From Anatilimnocola aggregata (GTDB taxonomy: Bacteria > Planctomycetota > Planctomycetia > Pirellulales > Pirellulaceae): a stretch of DNA of 64,000 bases. The notes under the pieces are model-generated. The model worked only from the letters and a program-made list of their open reading frames with translations, did not search any database and was not told the origin of the DNA. The translations under genes and the position numbers were made by a program. The stretch lies in contig NZ_CP036274.1 of NCBI RefSeq assembly GCF_007747655.1, forward strand, positions 7,874,001 to 7,938,000, given 5' to 3'. Shown here in pieces: positions 26,913-37,343 of this stretch (its first letter is position 1; each line of letters opens with the position of its first letter).

Positions 26913-27674
26913 TTAACTCACAATCTGAATCGTGGCTGCAAAATCGGCATGGCGCGAGATGACGCGAATGGTGCGATTGAACTCGCTCATCCATTCGAGC
27001 AAGGCCTTCCATTCGCCTTCGGCCCAGTTGTCGTAAACGCCAGATTTCTTCCAGTCGCACAGTTCGTCAAACACAATCACCGATCCCGGTATCAGGCGGT
27101 CGTTGAACGTTCGCAGCGTGAGGGCCGTCGACGAATACAGGTCCGAGTCGTTGTGTAGGAGTGCGATTGGCCCAGAGTGTTGCTGCTTCCAAGGAACGAA
27201 GGTCGCATCGAACCAGCCGCGGATCAGATGGACATTTTCAATGACCTCGGGCAAAGCGGGCAAAGCAAAACAATTGGCTTCCCGCGTCTCCCCGTTCTTT
27301 CCCATGACCCAGTCGTGCGGCAAGCCTTCGAACGAATCGAAGCCAAAGACGCGGGGATCGGTGCGATTGGCTGCCCAGAGCCCCAGCCAATTAATGGACT
27401 GCCCACGATACACGCCACATTCCAGAATATGACCCTCGGCGGGAATCAGTTGAAACGAGTGATAAAGATGATCGATTCGATTGGCATATTCGGGCGAATC
27501 CCAAACATGTTCGATACGGAGATCATGGGCCGAGCGGACGGCTTGACCGTCCGTTCGTCGATCAACCGAGTGGCCCAGCTTTTGCCAATCGCCAAAACGC
27601 GGACCACTGTGCTTGCGCGATTGCGGCCAGCGGCCACCCGTCAATTTGCGAATGAACGTTGAGAGCTTGCTCAT
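26913..27674 (-). CDS. TylF/macrocin-O-methyltransferase-like SAM methyltransferase
   Basis: A 253-residue class I methyltransferase. HILECGVYRGQSINWLG (about 83-99) is the SAM-binding loop; FGFDSFEGLPHDW, IRGWFDATFVPW and ALLHNDSDLYSST follow as in the TylF/MycF family, where the Asp residues bind a metal. VIVFDELCDW completes the core. Family members methylate sugar hydroxyls of secondary metabolites or surface glycans. The basic N-terminus is longer than usual. It is convergent with ribBA, 27 bases away. Confidence 0.8.
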   Translation of the reverse strand: MSKLSTFIRKLTGGRWPQSRKHSGPRFGDWQKLGHSVDRRTDGQAVRSAHDLRIEHVWDSPEYANRIDHLYHSFQLIPAEGHILECGVYRGQSINWLGLWAANRTDPRVFGFDSFEGLPHDWVMGKNGETREANCFALPALPEVIENVHLIRGWFDATFVPWKQQHSGPIALLHNDSDLYSSTALTLRTFNDRLIPGSVIVFDELCDWKKSGVYDNWAEGEWKALLEWMSEFNRTIRVISRHADFAATIQIVS

Positions 27675-27934
27675 GTCTGACTCTGCTAAAAATGACAGGT
27701 GCCACGAACGAGATCGCCCCGGCAGTTGGTAGCTTCGGCGCCGAATACTATTCCAGAAAGCCGAATTGCAGAAGAGCGATTTATTGAGGCAGCCATCATC
27801 ACCTTTCGCCCTGACCTACGATTGAGGTCCGTAGTTGGCTCTAAGGGGCAATCGCTGCGCGCTTGCCATTGAGTCGTAAGTGCTGCCGGCAATAGGATTT
27901 GCCTTTGGTGCCGCCAGGCGAAGGGTCCAGTCAG

Positions 27935-30772
27935 ATGCAGGACAGCGAAACAACATTACCGCGAACAGCAAACCGCAAACCGCGTTGGTTGGTGCCGCTT
28001 CTGTTGATTGCGCCGATTGTGGTGATTTTTGCGCCGGTGCTGTTCGCCAATCGATCGTTTGCCTTTCGCGATGGGGCTCACTTCTATCATCCAATGTTCA
28101 AGTGGATTGCCAGCGAGTGGGGACAAGGACGTGTTCCTCTGTGGAATCCCCTCGAGAATTGCGGGCTGCCGATTCTGGCCGATGCGACGAGCAGCATCTT
28201 CTATCCCGGCAAGCTGATTTTTGTGTTGCCGCTCCCATTTGCCTATCTCTACAACTTGTATATCGTCGGGCACGTCTTGCTGGCCGCAGGGCTGATGTAT
28301 GCGCTGGCGCGTGGCTTGCGGGCCAGCCAACCGGCTGCTGTCCTGACTGCGGTTGCCTATGCCTGCGGCGGCAATGTCGTCTTTCAGTACTGCAATATTG
28401 TGTTTCTCGTCGGTGCTGCCTGGTTGCCGGCAGCCCTCTTGGGGATTGAAGAAATCGTTGCGCGCCGCAGTTGGAAGGGGACCCTTCTCCTGGCCGTCGT
28501 CTTGGCGATGATGATCCTGGGTGGAGATCCACAGATGGCCTATCACGCGCTGCTGGCCGCAGGCTTACGTTTGGTCTGCAGTTGGTTTGGTAAACCAGCA
28601 GCGAAGACTGAAGACAGCCAACCTTCGCTGGACGTAATCAACCCAGTCACTTCAAGTTGGTGGTATCCCACGCTGCAATTGGGTGTCGCGGCTACATTTG
28701 CATTTCTCCTGGCAGCAGTGCAAATCTTTCCTTCGTCCGAAGCGACCAAGTCGAGCGAACGCGCCGCTTACAAACGTCCACGAAATGTTTTTGAAGCAGT
28801 CGCTACAGTGCGATCGAACACCGCGGGCGATTCACTGCTTAAGGAAACACCCGGCGAAGCCATTGCAGCGGGAATTTTTGGCCAACCAGAAAAGAGTTCG
28901 CACCAAGACCGAGCTTATAATTTCAGCATCAGTCCCTGGCGAATGGCAGAATTCCTCTGGCCCAATGTGTCGGGGCGAATTGTGCCGGTGTCGCGCCTGT
29001 GGATTCTGCTGTTTCCCGGCAGTTCGCCCGCCTGGACTCCTTCGCTGTATCTCGGCCTCTTGCCATTTCTCGTTGGTGTTGCCGCTCTTCGTTTTTGGAG
29101 AACCGATCCCACGACCCGCTGGCTCTCTTGGCTGGTGTTGATCTTCGCGCTCGGCAGTTTCGGTTGGTATGGCCTCGGTTGGGTGGTGAGAGAATTTTAT
29201 GCCACGGTACTACAGGGTGATTCATCGAAGCTGAGTATCGGTGCTCCGGTCGGCGGCATCTATTGGTTGATGGTCACGCTGTTGCCGACGTACATCTACT
29301 TTCGTTATCCGGCCAAACTGATGGTCGTCGCCGTGTGTGGCTTGTGTGCAGCTGGTGCGATCAATGCCGACCGACTCTTCACCAATCCCAGCGACCGCTG
29401 GGTGCAAAGGCTGAAGTGGTTTGCCTATGCGAGCGTGGGACTCGCCTTTGTCACCTGGTGTATTTCAGACAGACTGATTGCGACCCGCATGCCGCCGACG
29501 CAGATCTTCGGCCCGTTCGACGCGCGCGGCGCTTGCATCGATGTCATCTCCGCTTTCCTGCAAGCGGCAATTGTCGCGTGGTTACTCCAACTCCTTCTCC
29601 AAAAGATGTGGGCTGCGAGATCGCACGAGAACTCGCAAGCAGAACAAGCGCGCTGGCAATGGCTGGCGGTCGCATTGACGGCCGTCGAGATTGTTGTTGC
29701 CAACGCGGGACTGCTTTCGTCGGCCCCGGCGGCAATGTGGAGCGAACCCGGTCCAGTGGCCGCGGCAATTCGTTTGCATCATGAACAACGGCAGGGAACT
29801 CAGGCAGATGGCATCAACGCGCAGCTTGACCCGCGCTTCTTCCGCGGTGGTTATCAGTCTTGGCAACCCCACAGCTACCGGGAGCGTGATTTGAAGGGAA
29901 CCCGGATGCAGGATCTGACACGTTGGGAACACGATTCGTTGTTCCCCAAATATCACCTGCCCAGTGGCCTTCCTCTCGTCGAATCGTATGGCTCGCTGAA
30001 GCCGCTCGATTACGAGTCGTTGCTGCTCATTAGTCGCGAATACAGCAAATTGGAATTCGCCGAGGCCCGCGTGCCAGCTCCGACCGTCCTGCGCATCGCT
30101 GCTGCCGAGTACCTGGTTCTGCCCGCCGATGCCGAAATTCCTTTTGCGGACAAAATTACCCCGCCAGCCAATCTCGAGTTGCCCGAGAATGTAAGCCTGT
30201 GGCAAATGAAACGGACGCAGCCGCGCGCTTGGGTGGTGCATCATGTGGTGAAACTGCCGCCGGTCATCAATACGCTCGATCTCGATACCGTGGATCAACG
30301 GGCCCGCGACGTTTTGACGGAACTTCGCGATGGTAAACCAAAGATGCGCGACTTCGCGCAAGTTGCCGTGGTGGAAACCACTGAACCCCTGAGCGCAGAA
30401 CTGCTGTCCGTTGACTCGAAAATTCCCTCCACCGCCGTCTGCGAGTTTCTCCTTGACGAGCCTCAACACGTTCGCATCCGCACGCGGCTCGATCGCCCGG
30501 GTCTCATGGTCGTCGCCGATAGCTGGAACCAAGGTTGGCAAGCCACTCTGCAGCCAGCGAACTCCACCGACGACAAACCATCTGCTCCCCAGCCTTTGAC
30601 CATCCACCGCACCAACCGCTGTTTCCGTGGTGTCGAACTTCCCGCTGGGGAGTGGATTGTCGATTTCCGCTTTCGCCCGCAGAGCTTTTACCGTGGTGGG
30701 CTGATTAGCGCGGCAAGTTGGCTGGCGGCGATCGCTCTTTGTGGCTTGGCTTATGGCTGGCGTAAGCGGTAA
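27935..30772 (+). CDS. YfhO-like large membrane protein
   Basis: A 945-residue protein with about 12 membrane helices, followed by a large soluble C-terminal part (about 640-915) and a last helix (about 922-940). The first loop FRDGAHFYHPMFKW with RVPLWNPLENCGLPILAD matches the YfhO family, GT-C-like membrane proteins linked to glycosylation of lipids or polymers. I start at the ATG at 27935, nine bases after AAGGG; the frame is open 12 codons further up. Substrate unknown. Confidence 0.8.
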   Translation: MQDSETTLPRTANRKPRWLVPLLLIAPIVVIFAPVLFANRSFAFRDGAHFYHPMFKWIASEWGQGRVPLWNPLENCGLPILADATSSIFYPGKLIFVLPLPFAYLYNLYIVGHVLLAAGLMYALARGLRASQPAAVLTAVAYACGGNVVFQYCNIVFLVGAAWLPAALLGIEEIVARRSWKGTLLLAVVLAMMILGGDPQMAYHALLAAGLRLVCSWFGKPAAKTEDSQPSLDVINPVTSSWWYPTLQLGVAATFAFLLAAVQIFPSSEATKSSERAAYKRPRNVFEAVATVRSNTAGDSLLKETPGEAIAAGIFGQPEKSSHQDRAYNFSISPWRMAEFLWPNVSGRIVPVSRLWILLFPGSSPAWTPSLYLGLLPFLVGVAALRFWRTDPTTRWLSWLVLIFALGSFGWYGLGWVVREFYATVLQGDSSKLSIGAPVGGIYWLMVTLLPTYIYFRYPAKLMVVAVCGLCAAGAINADRLFTNPSDRWVQRLKWFAYASVGLAFVTWCISDRLIATRMPPTQIFGPFDARGACIDVISAFLQAAIVAWLLQLLLQKMWAARSHENSQAEQARWQWLAVALTAVEIVVANAGLLSSAPAAMWSEPGPVAAAIRLHHEQRQGTQADGINAQLDPRFFRGGYQSWQPHSYRERDLKGTRMQDLTRWEHDSLFPKYHLPSGLPLVESYGSLKPLDYESLLLISREYSKLEFAEARVPAPTVLRIAAAEYLVLPADAEIPFADKITPPANLELPENVSLWQMKRTQPRAWVVHHVVKLPPVINTLDLDTVDQRARDVLTELRDGKPKMRDFAQVAVVETTEPLSAELLSVDSKIPSTAVCEFLLDEPQHVRIRTRLDRPGLMVVADSWNQGWQATLQPANSTDDKPSAPQPLTIHRTNRCFRGVELPAGEWIVDFRFRPQSFYRGGLISAASWLAAIALCGLAYGWRKR

Positions 30773-31124
30773 GCGCCTCCCAATTAACAGTGACTTCGTA
30801 CCCCGTGTGCCAGGCAGTGCAGCGAGGTTTATCAACACCCCCCTTTTGCGTGCATCGCCTTTAAGTCGTTCTAAGGCAATTAATTGCGTCCATTTTGCCA
30901 ACTCCAAAATCATCCTATTTGTTGATAAACCCCGGCAATTTAGTGACCGTTCATGGGTAGGGTGGGTCAAATCGCGCTATCGGCTTCGCCACCTCGTTGG
31001 ACACAGCCGCGATGAGGCCCACCAAGAGGGAGCATAGCTGAGCCAATCTCTCTGGCCGCGAAAGCGCAATCGGTGTCCGGTTTGAAGCAAATTCTTGCCT
31101 GCAATCTTGTTGGAGTGCCGTTTG

Positions 31125-31379
31125 TTTCGTCCCGCAGGGACGCTGTGTGTAGCCACGGGAGAGCGCTGGTCGCCTCAGCGACCAGCGCTCTCCCGTGGAA
31201 ACAGCGAGTTAGCAAAATTTCGTCCCGAAGGGACGACGGAAACGTTGCGACCAAAACAATGGCTGACTGCATACCAGCGGTTCAGCGTCCCTTCGGGACG
31301 AAGGACCTTCATTTGTCATTCACCACGGGTTCCGCTTCGCTCCACCCGTGGCTACACACAGCGTCCCTTCGGGACGAAA
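31125..31379. repeat. Nested palindrome array (REP-like)
   Basis: Outer arms 31125-31159 and 31345-31379 are 35-bp inverted copies with one mismatch. Inside lies a perfect 21-bp stem with a four-base loop (31153-31173 with 31178-31198). The unit CGTCCC-nnn-GGGACG occurs four times (31128, 31221, 31286, 31362). A further short hairpin pairs 31323-31330 with 31344-31351. Confidence 0.9.
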
Positions 31380-31507
31380 TGCAACGACTGCCGTCGCCCA
31401 AAGTTCTCGCCTGTGTCTAGTCGGATTTTGTGCCCGCGTGAATGGCTAACTACTTCTAGCGCCGGCGCGAAAGCTTCGCGCAGTGCAGGTACGCTTCTTC
31501 CACCAGG

Positions 31508-31598
31508 TTGCCAAACAGCCGATCCGATTATCATAAATTAGTGAGTTATTGTCAAGTTATTTTTCTGTATGTGATGAATACGTACGGCTGTTTGGCAA
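31508..31598. repeat. 14-bp perfect inverted repeat flanking an AT-rich centre
   Basis: TTGCCAAACAGCCG (31508-31521) and CGGCTGTTTGGCAA (31585-31598) face each other across 63 AT-rich bases containing ATTGTCAA. The right arm lies 51 bases before the next gene. Confidence 0.8.
31527..31555 (-). promoter_or_regulatory. Candidate promoter of element A
   Basis: On the minus strand, TTGACA (31555-31550), a 17-base spacer and GATAAT (31532-31527). The same arrangement is kept in copy B although the spacer sequences differ. Confidence 0.5.
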
Positions 31599-31649
31599 GC
31601 CACTCGCGCCGGGTTCGCGTCTGCACCAAGAGCTTGGTAGATTGGCTGT

Positions 31650-32282
31650 ATGAATCTGCCCAGCGAACATTCCGACTCACCAGCGTGGCTCGCTGGTACC
31701 GTTGCCATGGGCGAAGAGATCTTGGACCGGATGGAGCGAGCCGTGGTTAAGGTCCGCGAACGATTGCTGCGAGCGACATCGCCCCTCAATCAAGCTGCGA
31801 TACTCTCCGCGGTGGTTGGCGGCAACGCAGTCGCATCCTGGGTCGCGACGGTTGACGAGGGGGCCGTTCGCAACACGCGCGATGTCGACTTGCTGGTCCG
31901 GCGCGAGGACTATCAACAGGTAAGTGAAGCCTTAAGCCGAGCTGGGTTCATTCCCACGGATTCGTTTGGCGTCGTGATGTTCCACGACGGTCTTGCTGGC
32001 AAGCCCAGTGAGGCAATTCACTTGCTATTTGCGGGAGAGAAAACAAAAGCAGACCATTTGCTACCGGCACCGGAGATTGAGACGTTTGATGATCCAGCGA
32101 ACTTCCGAGTACTCCAACTCAAGCCGCTCGTCTCACTTTTGTTGACTCGCCGTCGCAATGAAGATTCGATGCTGGTGCGCGATGTTGCCAGCGTCGGTCT
32201 CATCGATCAAACCTGGCCGCAAAAATTCCCGCCAGAATTGAGCAGCCGATTGCAGCATCTGTTAGATACTCCGGATGGTTAA
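31650..32282 (+). CDS. Nucleotidyltransferase-fold protein (AbiEii/MNT-like)
   Basis: A 210-residue protein. VVGGNAVASWVATVDEG followed by RNTRDVDLLVRREDY (about 55-87) is the GG...D-x-D pattern of nucleotidyltransferase-fold proteins such as AbiEii toxins and related sugar or tRNA transferases. Function cannot be fixed further; no clear antitoxin gene is adjacent. Its stop codon overlaps the ATG of the next gene by one base. The last 37 codons exist again as a fragment at 33715-33828, evidence of a local duplication. Confidence 0.7.
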   Translation: MNLPSEHSDSPAWLAGTVAMGEEILDRMERAVVKVRERLLRATSPLNQAAILSAVVGGNAVASWVATVDEGAVRNTRDVDLLVRREDYQQVSEALSRAGFIPTDSFGVVMFHDGLAGKPSEAIHLLFAGEKTKADHLLPAPEIETFDDPANFRVLQLKPLVSLLLTRRRNEDSMLVRDVASVGLIDQTWPQKFPPELSSRLQHLLDTPDG

Positions 32283-32962
32283 TGTCATCCACCGCTGACC
32301 CTTTGCCGCTCATTCTTTTCTCTGGCTTGGCTGCCGATGCTTCGGTATTCGCACCGCAGAAGTTGGCGTTTCCGCAGCTGGTGGTGCCGCGTTGGCTCAA
32401 ACCGGAGCGCCGCGAAACGCTGACTTCCTATTGCGAGCGTGTTGCTGCTGAGATTCGTCCGAACACTCGCTGCGTGCTGGGCGGGGCCAGCTTCGGCGGC
32501 ATCATTGCCTTGGAGATGGCTCAGTACCTGAACCCGCTCGCCGTGGTGCTGATTGGAAGCGTGCGTGGTCCCAGCGAACTTCCTCGCCGCGTTTGCTTTT
32601 GGCGTCCATTCCGCTCGTTGGTTCCATTGGCCCCGGTCACTCCGTTTCAGTGGTCAGCTGGAAAGGTGTCTCTGCTCCAGCAGTGGTGGCCGCACTTCGC
32701 CGGCGTTGCCAGGCAATTCTCGCAAGCCGATGCCGACGTTTTTCGCTGGTCGGTTCGCCAACTGCTCGCCTGGCAGAACGCGCCTGTCGTTGACTGCCCC
32801 GTGTTTCAGATTCACGGCCAGTTCGATCGTGTGCTGCCCGCGCGTCTCACTCGACCCGATGTCGTCGTTCCCGGTGGGCACGTTATCTCGCTGACCCATT
32901 CGCAGGCAGTCAATGAGTTTCTACGCCACAGTCTGCAGCAGGTTGCGCGCGCCGACGGATAG
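32282..32962 (+). CDS. Alpha/beta hydrolase fold protein
   Basis: A 226-residue soluble protein. ILFSGLAADASVF is the oxyanion region, and the nucleophile elbow is GGASFGGIIALEMAQ (about 67-81). IHGQFDRVLP (about 178) would supply the acidic residue and PGGHVISLTH the catalytic His (about 199). The triad is therefore complete. It is translationally coupled to the nucleotidyltransferase-like gene. Substrate unknown. Confidence 0.75.
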   Translation: MSSTADPLPLILFSGLAADASVFAPQKLAFPQLVVPRWLKPERRETLTSYCERVAAEIRPNTRCVLGGASFGGIIALEMAQYLNPLAVVLIGSVRGPSELPRRVCFWRPFRSLVPLAPVTPFQWSAGKVSLLQQWWPHFAGVARQFSQADADVFRWSVRQLLAWQNAPVVDCPVFQIHGQFDRVLPARLTRPDVVVPGGHVISLTHSQAVNEFLRHSLQQVARADG

Positions 32963-32976
32963 CATACACCCCGTAC

Positions 32977-33642
32977 TTATGCCGACGCGGGTGACACTGG
33001 CTCTATGCATTTGTGTTCTCCCGGCACGTTCTGGCAATAAAAGTATGTCCAGAAAACAGCCATTGTCAGCAAGATGGCACCTGTAAACGGGGAATGCTGA
33101 AACGAGTAGCTGAAAATTGCCATGGAGGTGAATTGCACAATCATCAGTAGCACGAACCAAGGCATTTTCCAAATCGGGGCCCTCGGGTCTGCGCTAGACC
33201 GTGGACCATGCTTTGGCTTAGATCGATAAACCAAGAGCACGATTGGGCCACCGAAGCCCAGCATGAGAATCAAGAGATCCAATTCCAACAGGCCTGTTAC
33301 CCAGGACATATCGCGTTCGCGCGTATCGCGGGCGTAGCCGACTTGGAGTGTAGAAGTATAACCGGCTATTGGAATGGAGTACGTTTCCAACTCGCCAGTG
33401 ACAGGCGACGCGAGGACATGCTTTTGTACGCGCGCCGGGACGGCTACATCGATCGACTTCATTTCGTCGAACTGGACGGCCTCACCGGTTTTTTCTTGAA
33501 GCGTCTCGCCTAACTTGCGAGCAGCTTTCTCCCACCATTCTGCCCGCCCTTGATGCACACTCAACTCGTATACCCGTTTTCGCTCGGTAGCAGTGCCGAT
33601 CGCGAGCACGAGCCAGAAGTAGTCGCGGAGAGGAAACTGCAT
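32977..33642 (-). CDS. Membrane protein of unknown function
   Basis: A 221-residue protein. A soluble stretch (about 20-105), probably with a helix around WWEKAARKLGETLQEK, is followed by three predicted membrane helices (about 117-137, 158-175, 180-200). GGAG stands eight bases before the ATG. I do not recognise a family. It is convergent with the hydrolase and divergent from the fragment at 33715. Confidence 0.65.
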   Translation of the reverse strand: MQFPLRDYFWLVLAIGTATERKRVYELSVHQGRAEWWEKAARKLGETLQEKTGEAVQFDEMKSIDVAVPARVQKHVLASPVTGELETYSIPIAGYTSTLQVGYARDTRERDMSWVTGLLELDLLILMLGFGGPIVLLVYRSKPKHGPRSSADPRAPIWKMPWFVLLMIVQFTSMAIFSYSFQHSPFTGAILLTMAVFWTYFYCQNVPGEHKCIEPVSPASA

Positions 33643-33714
33643 CAGGTGAACTCCGGTCAGTTAGAACAACGTGGATTGTTCTAACCTTCCCAGTCCTTTA
33701 GATCGAGACCTTTG

Positions 33715-33828
33715 ATGCATGTGCGTGATGTTGCGAACGTTGACCTCATCCGTCAAACTTGGTCACCCAAGTTTCCAACTGAGTTAGGTCGCAGACTTCA
33801 GCACGTGCTCGATACACCGGATGGTTAG
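33715..33828 (+). pseudogene. Detached 3' fragment of the nucleotidyltransferase-like gene
   Basis: Translation from 33715 gives MHVRDVANVDLIRQTW and ends in RRLQHVLDTPDG, closely matching the last 37 residues of the protein at 31650-32282 (MLVRDVASVGLIDQTW to SRLQHLLDTPDG). No matching 5' part precedes it. The DNA also matches through the stop codon (ccggatggtta). It is a remnant of a duplicated gene or of a recombination event. Confidence 0.75.
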
Positions 33829-33830
33829 GC

Positions 33831-34445
33831 ATGACGACTGTCCTTCCAGAGCCTCTGCCGTGGCAACTTGGCGAAGGTCTCGTGTTATCGAACCCAGGCA
33901 CGATTGTTCCGTGGGGTACACCCTTCACGGATTTGAAGGACTATGGCTCGCCTCATGTTACTGAGCGCGAGGACAGCATTCGCCTTACTTGGTTAAATCA
34001 AACTTGCCTTGGTGGAATATCCTGTGAAGTAAGCGCGTTGCGAATCCTTGGTGTGCCCAACCCTCGCGCTTACAAGATCTACTTGGCAGAGTTTCATACT
34101 GCAAGCTTGAAAATCGATTTGGGCGCGAACGCAGAACCGGCGGACGTTGACCGCCGCCTGCGCGGGCTTTATGACCATTTGGCAATCGCCCTTGGGCCAG
34201 CAACGTTTTCATATCCAGATTACTCACTGGGCCTGCCGGCGATTATCTGGGAGTTGCCACAAATGACCATTGGCCTCTCTCCGCAGACGAAAAAACTGGC
34301 AGTTTTTGTGGAGCATGAGCCGGCTGGCTACACTGAACTTCGCGCTGAAGCTGCCGCGATTCGCGCCGCGGCCGGCGAAGGAGCACGCGTCGATTTCGTT
34401 GCCTGGCCAGGATGGCGGAATCGGTCAAGGGAGCTGATTGAGTAG
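33831..34445 (+). CDS. Hypothetical protein
   Basis: A 204-residue soluble protein with no signal peptide or membrane helix. Trp- and Pro-rich N-terminal third (LPWQLGEG, VPWGTPFTDLKDYG) and a possible helix at ADVDRRLRGLYDHLAIAL (about 103-120). It starts two bases after the stop of the nucleotidyltransferase fragment, mirroring how the hydrolase follows the intact gene. The length and steady codon use support a real gene; family not recognised. Confidence 0.6.
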   Translation: MTTVLPEPLPWQLGEGLVLSNPGTIVPWGTPFTDLKDYGSPHVTEREDSIRLTWLNQTCLGGISCEVSALRILGVPNPRAYKIYLAEFHTASLKIDLGANAEPADVDRRLRGLYDHLAIALGPATFSYPDYSLGLPAIIWELPQMTIGLSPQTKKLAVFVEHEPAGYTELRAEAAAIRAAAGEGARVDFVAWPGWRNRSRELIE

Positions 34446-34530
34446 ATGTTTCGTAGTTCTCTCTATCGAAGCAACTTGCCTCCCCCTCCAACTTGTCTAT
34501 CGCAGCACTTAACGACAGAACGGATCACCC

Positions 34531-35634
34531 ATGACCACGCGCGAAGCTCATCCCCAGGGGCCTTGGTCCCATCGGTTCCTGCTGGGGTTGTTTAATGTCG
34601 TGCTGGGGGTGTTGATCTTTTGGCTGCTCGGTTTTGTGCTCGCAGATATCGGCTCGTGGCCGGGGCCCGACTATGAGGCGCTGGAACTGCGGTTGCTCGA
34701 TCAAGTCGCGGTCAGCCAATACCAGAGCTTGGAAGCGCAAACGAAAACGGTCGAGGCCAAGATTGTCGACCAGAATGCGCAGCGGCAGTTTTTGCGCGAT
34801 AGCACCGAGAACTCACAGCGGACGATGACGCAACTGCTGGAGTTTCAAAAACTCAACTTGCAGCGCGACGTTAAGCCCTCGGCCGAAGAACAGAAAGTAC
34901 TGGCCGAGAGTGAGCAGTTGTTCCTGGCGAATCAGCAGCAATATCAAAAGCACAACGAGGAACTCGTCAAGCTCGATGTTCAACTGCGCTCGATTGCCGC
35001 CGAACGCGAAGTGTTGGCAAACAAGTTGGAAACACTGCGAGTTCCGATTCGGGCCGAGTATGAACGGCAGTTGTATCGGCACAACCTGCGGGTGGGAGCG
35101 GTCAAGTTAGCGTTTTTGCTGCCCGTGCTGCTAAGCACCGTGGGCCTCTACATCTGGCTGCGCCGCAGTCAGTTCGTGCGGCTGATCTATGCCTTCGGTG
35201 CCGCCGTGTTTGTGCGCGTGGGCCTGGTGATGCACGAGTACTTTCCCGCCCGCTACTTCAAATACATCTTGATCGTGACCGCCCTGGTGGTCGTGCTCTG
35301 GATCTTGATTTATCTGCTGCGGATGATTGCCCGACCCAGTCGCGATTGGCTCTTTCGTCAGTATCGCGAGGCTTACGAAGCATTTCTCTGCCCCGTTTGC
35401 TCATATCCCATTCGCCGCGGCCCGCTCCGCTATCTCTCGTGGACGCGGCGCAGCATTCGCAACCTGATCCTCTCGCCCGTCACAGCCATGGCTGCCGAAG
35501 AAGCCTATGTCTGCCCCGCCTGCTCCACTCAACTTTATGAAAAGTGCGAGCCTTGCGGCGCGATCCGCCCGAGCCTGCTGCCTGCCTGTCCCAACTGCGG
35601 TCGAGGCAAGACAGCAGAAGCACCTACTTCGTAA
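34531..35634 (+). CDS. Membrane protein with coiled coil and C-terminal zinc ribbons
   Basis: A 367-residue protein: one N-terminal helix (about 13-35), a long coiled coil (about 50-175, rich in Gln, Glu, Lys), three further membrane helices (about 188-270), then cysteine pairs CPVCSYPI, CPACSTQL, CEPCG and CPNCGRGK (about 287-360). The four CxxC pairs would bind two zinc ions in double-zinc-ribbon fashion. Function is unknown; a membrane scaffold or sensor is possible. A copy of the dispersed GCGTCGGGC motif follows the stop. Confidence 0.75.
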   Translation: MTTREAHPQGPWSHRFLLGLFNVVLGVLIFWLLGFVLADIGSWPGPDYEALELRLLDQVAVSQYQSLEAQTKTVEAKIVDQNAQRQFLRDSTENSQRTMTQLLEFQKLNLQRDVKPSAEEQKVLAESEQLFLANQQQYQKHNEELVKLDVQLRSIAAEREVLANKLETLRVPIRAEYERQLYRHNLRVGAVKLAFLLPVLLSTVGLYIWLRRSQFVRLIYAFGAAVFVRVGLVMHEYFPARYFKYILIVTALVVVLWILIYLLRMIARPSRDWLFRQYREAYEAFLCPVCSYPIRRGPLRYLSWTRRSIRNLILSPVTAMAAEEAYVCPACSTQLYEKCEPCGAIRPSLLPACPNCGRGKTAEAPTS

Positions 35635-35650
35635 GCGAGAGCACGCTTCT

Positions 35651-35678
35651 CCCTCGCTTGCGCGTCGGGCGACTTCGT
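35651..35678. repeat. Single unit of the dispersed GCGTCGGGC motif
   Basis: CTCCCTCGCTTGCGCGTCGGGCGACTT is a close relative of both arms at 13827-13980. It lies between the zinc-ribbon gene and the 3' end of rpoD. Confidence 0.65.
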
Positions 35679-35705
35679 AGAACGAACTGGCCCCCAGCTC
35701 CCCTC

Positions 35706-37343
<1,638 letters not shown>

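Larger units (their letters stand above)
30826..31555 (-). ncRNA. Repeat element A, candidate structured RNA locus (interrupted copy)
   Basis: The block 30832-30926 has exactly the same length (95 bases) as 49838-49932: the outer 19 bases are identical, 38 of 45 match at the other end, and the 31-base centre diverges. It is closed by GGTTTATCAACA (30826-30837) and its exact complement TGTTGATAAACC (30920-30931). The segment 31484-31555 matches 50018-50091 in spacing and carries a minus-strand promoter. In this copy about 550 bases rich in palindromes lie between the two parts; in copy B they are 70-80 bases apart. Confidence 0.5.
30773..31649. other. 880-bp non-coding region carrying repeat element A
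   Basis: No protein-coding frame here is convincing. The region holds a 95-base block and a promoter-proximal segment that both recur at 49.8-50.1 kb, with a nest of palindromes between them. See the separate entries. Confidence 0.7.

Noticed and set aside
29582-30970. 462-codon open frame antisense to the YfhO-like gene
   Set aside because: No family resemblance, and it overlaps a well-supported gene over most of its length.
31073-31541. Open frames across the palindrome array
   Set aside because: Their translation is dominated by the inverted repeats, and the two strands give mirror-like peptides, so coding is unlikely.
31508-31598. Inverted repeat resembling an integron or recombination site
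   Set aside because: There is no integrase gene, no core-site GTTRRRY pattern on both arms, and no gene-cassette array.
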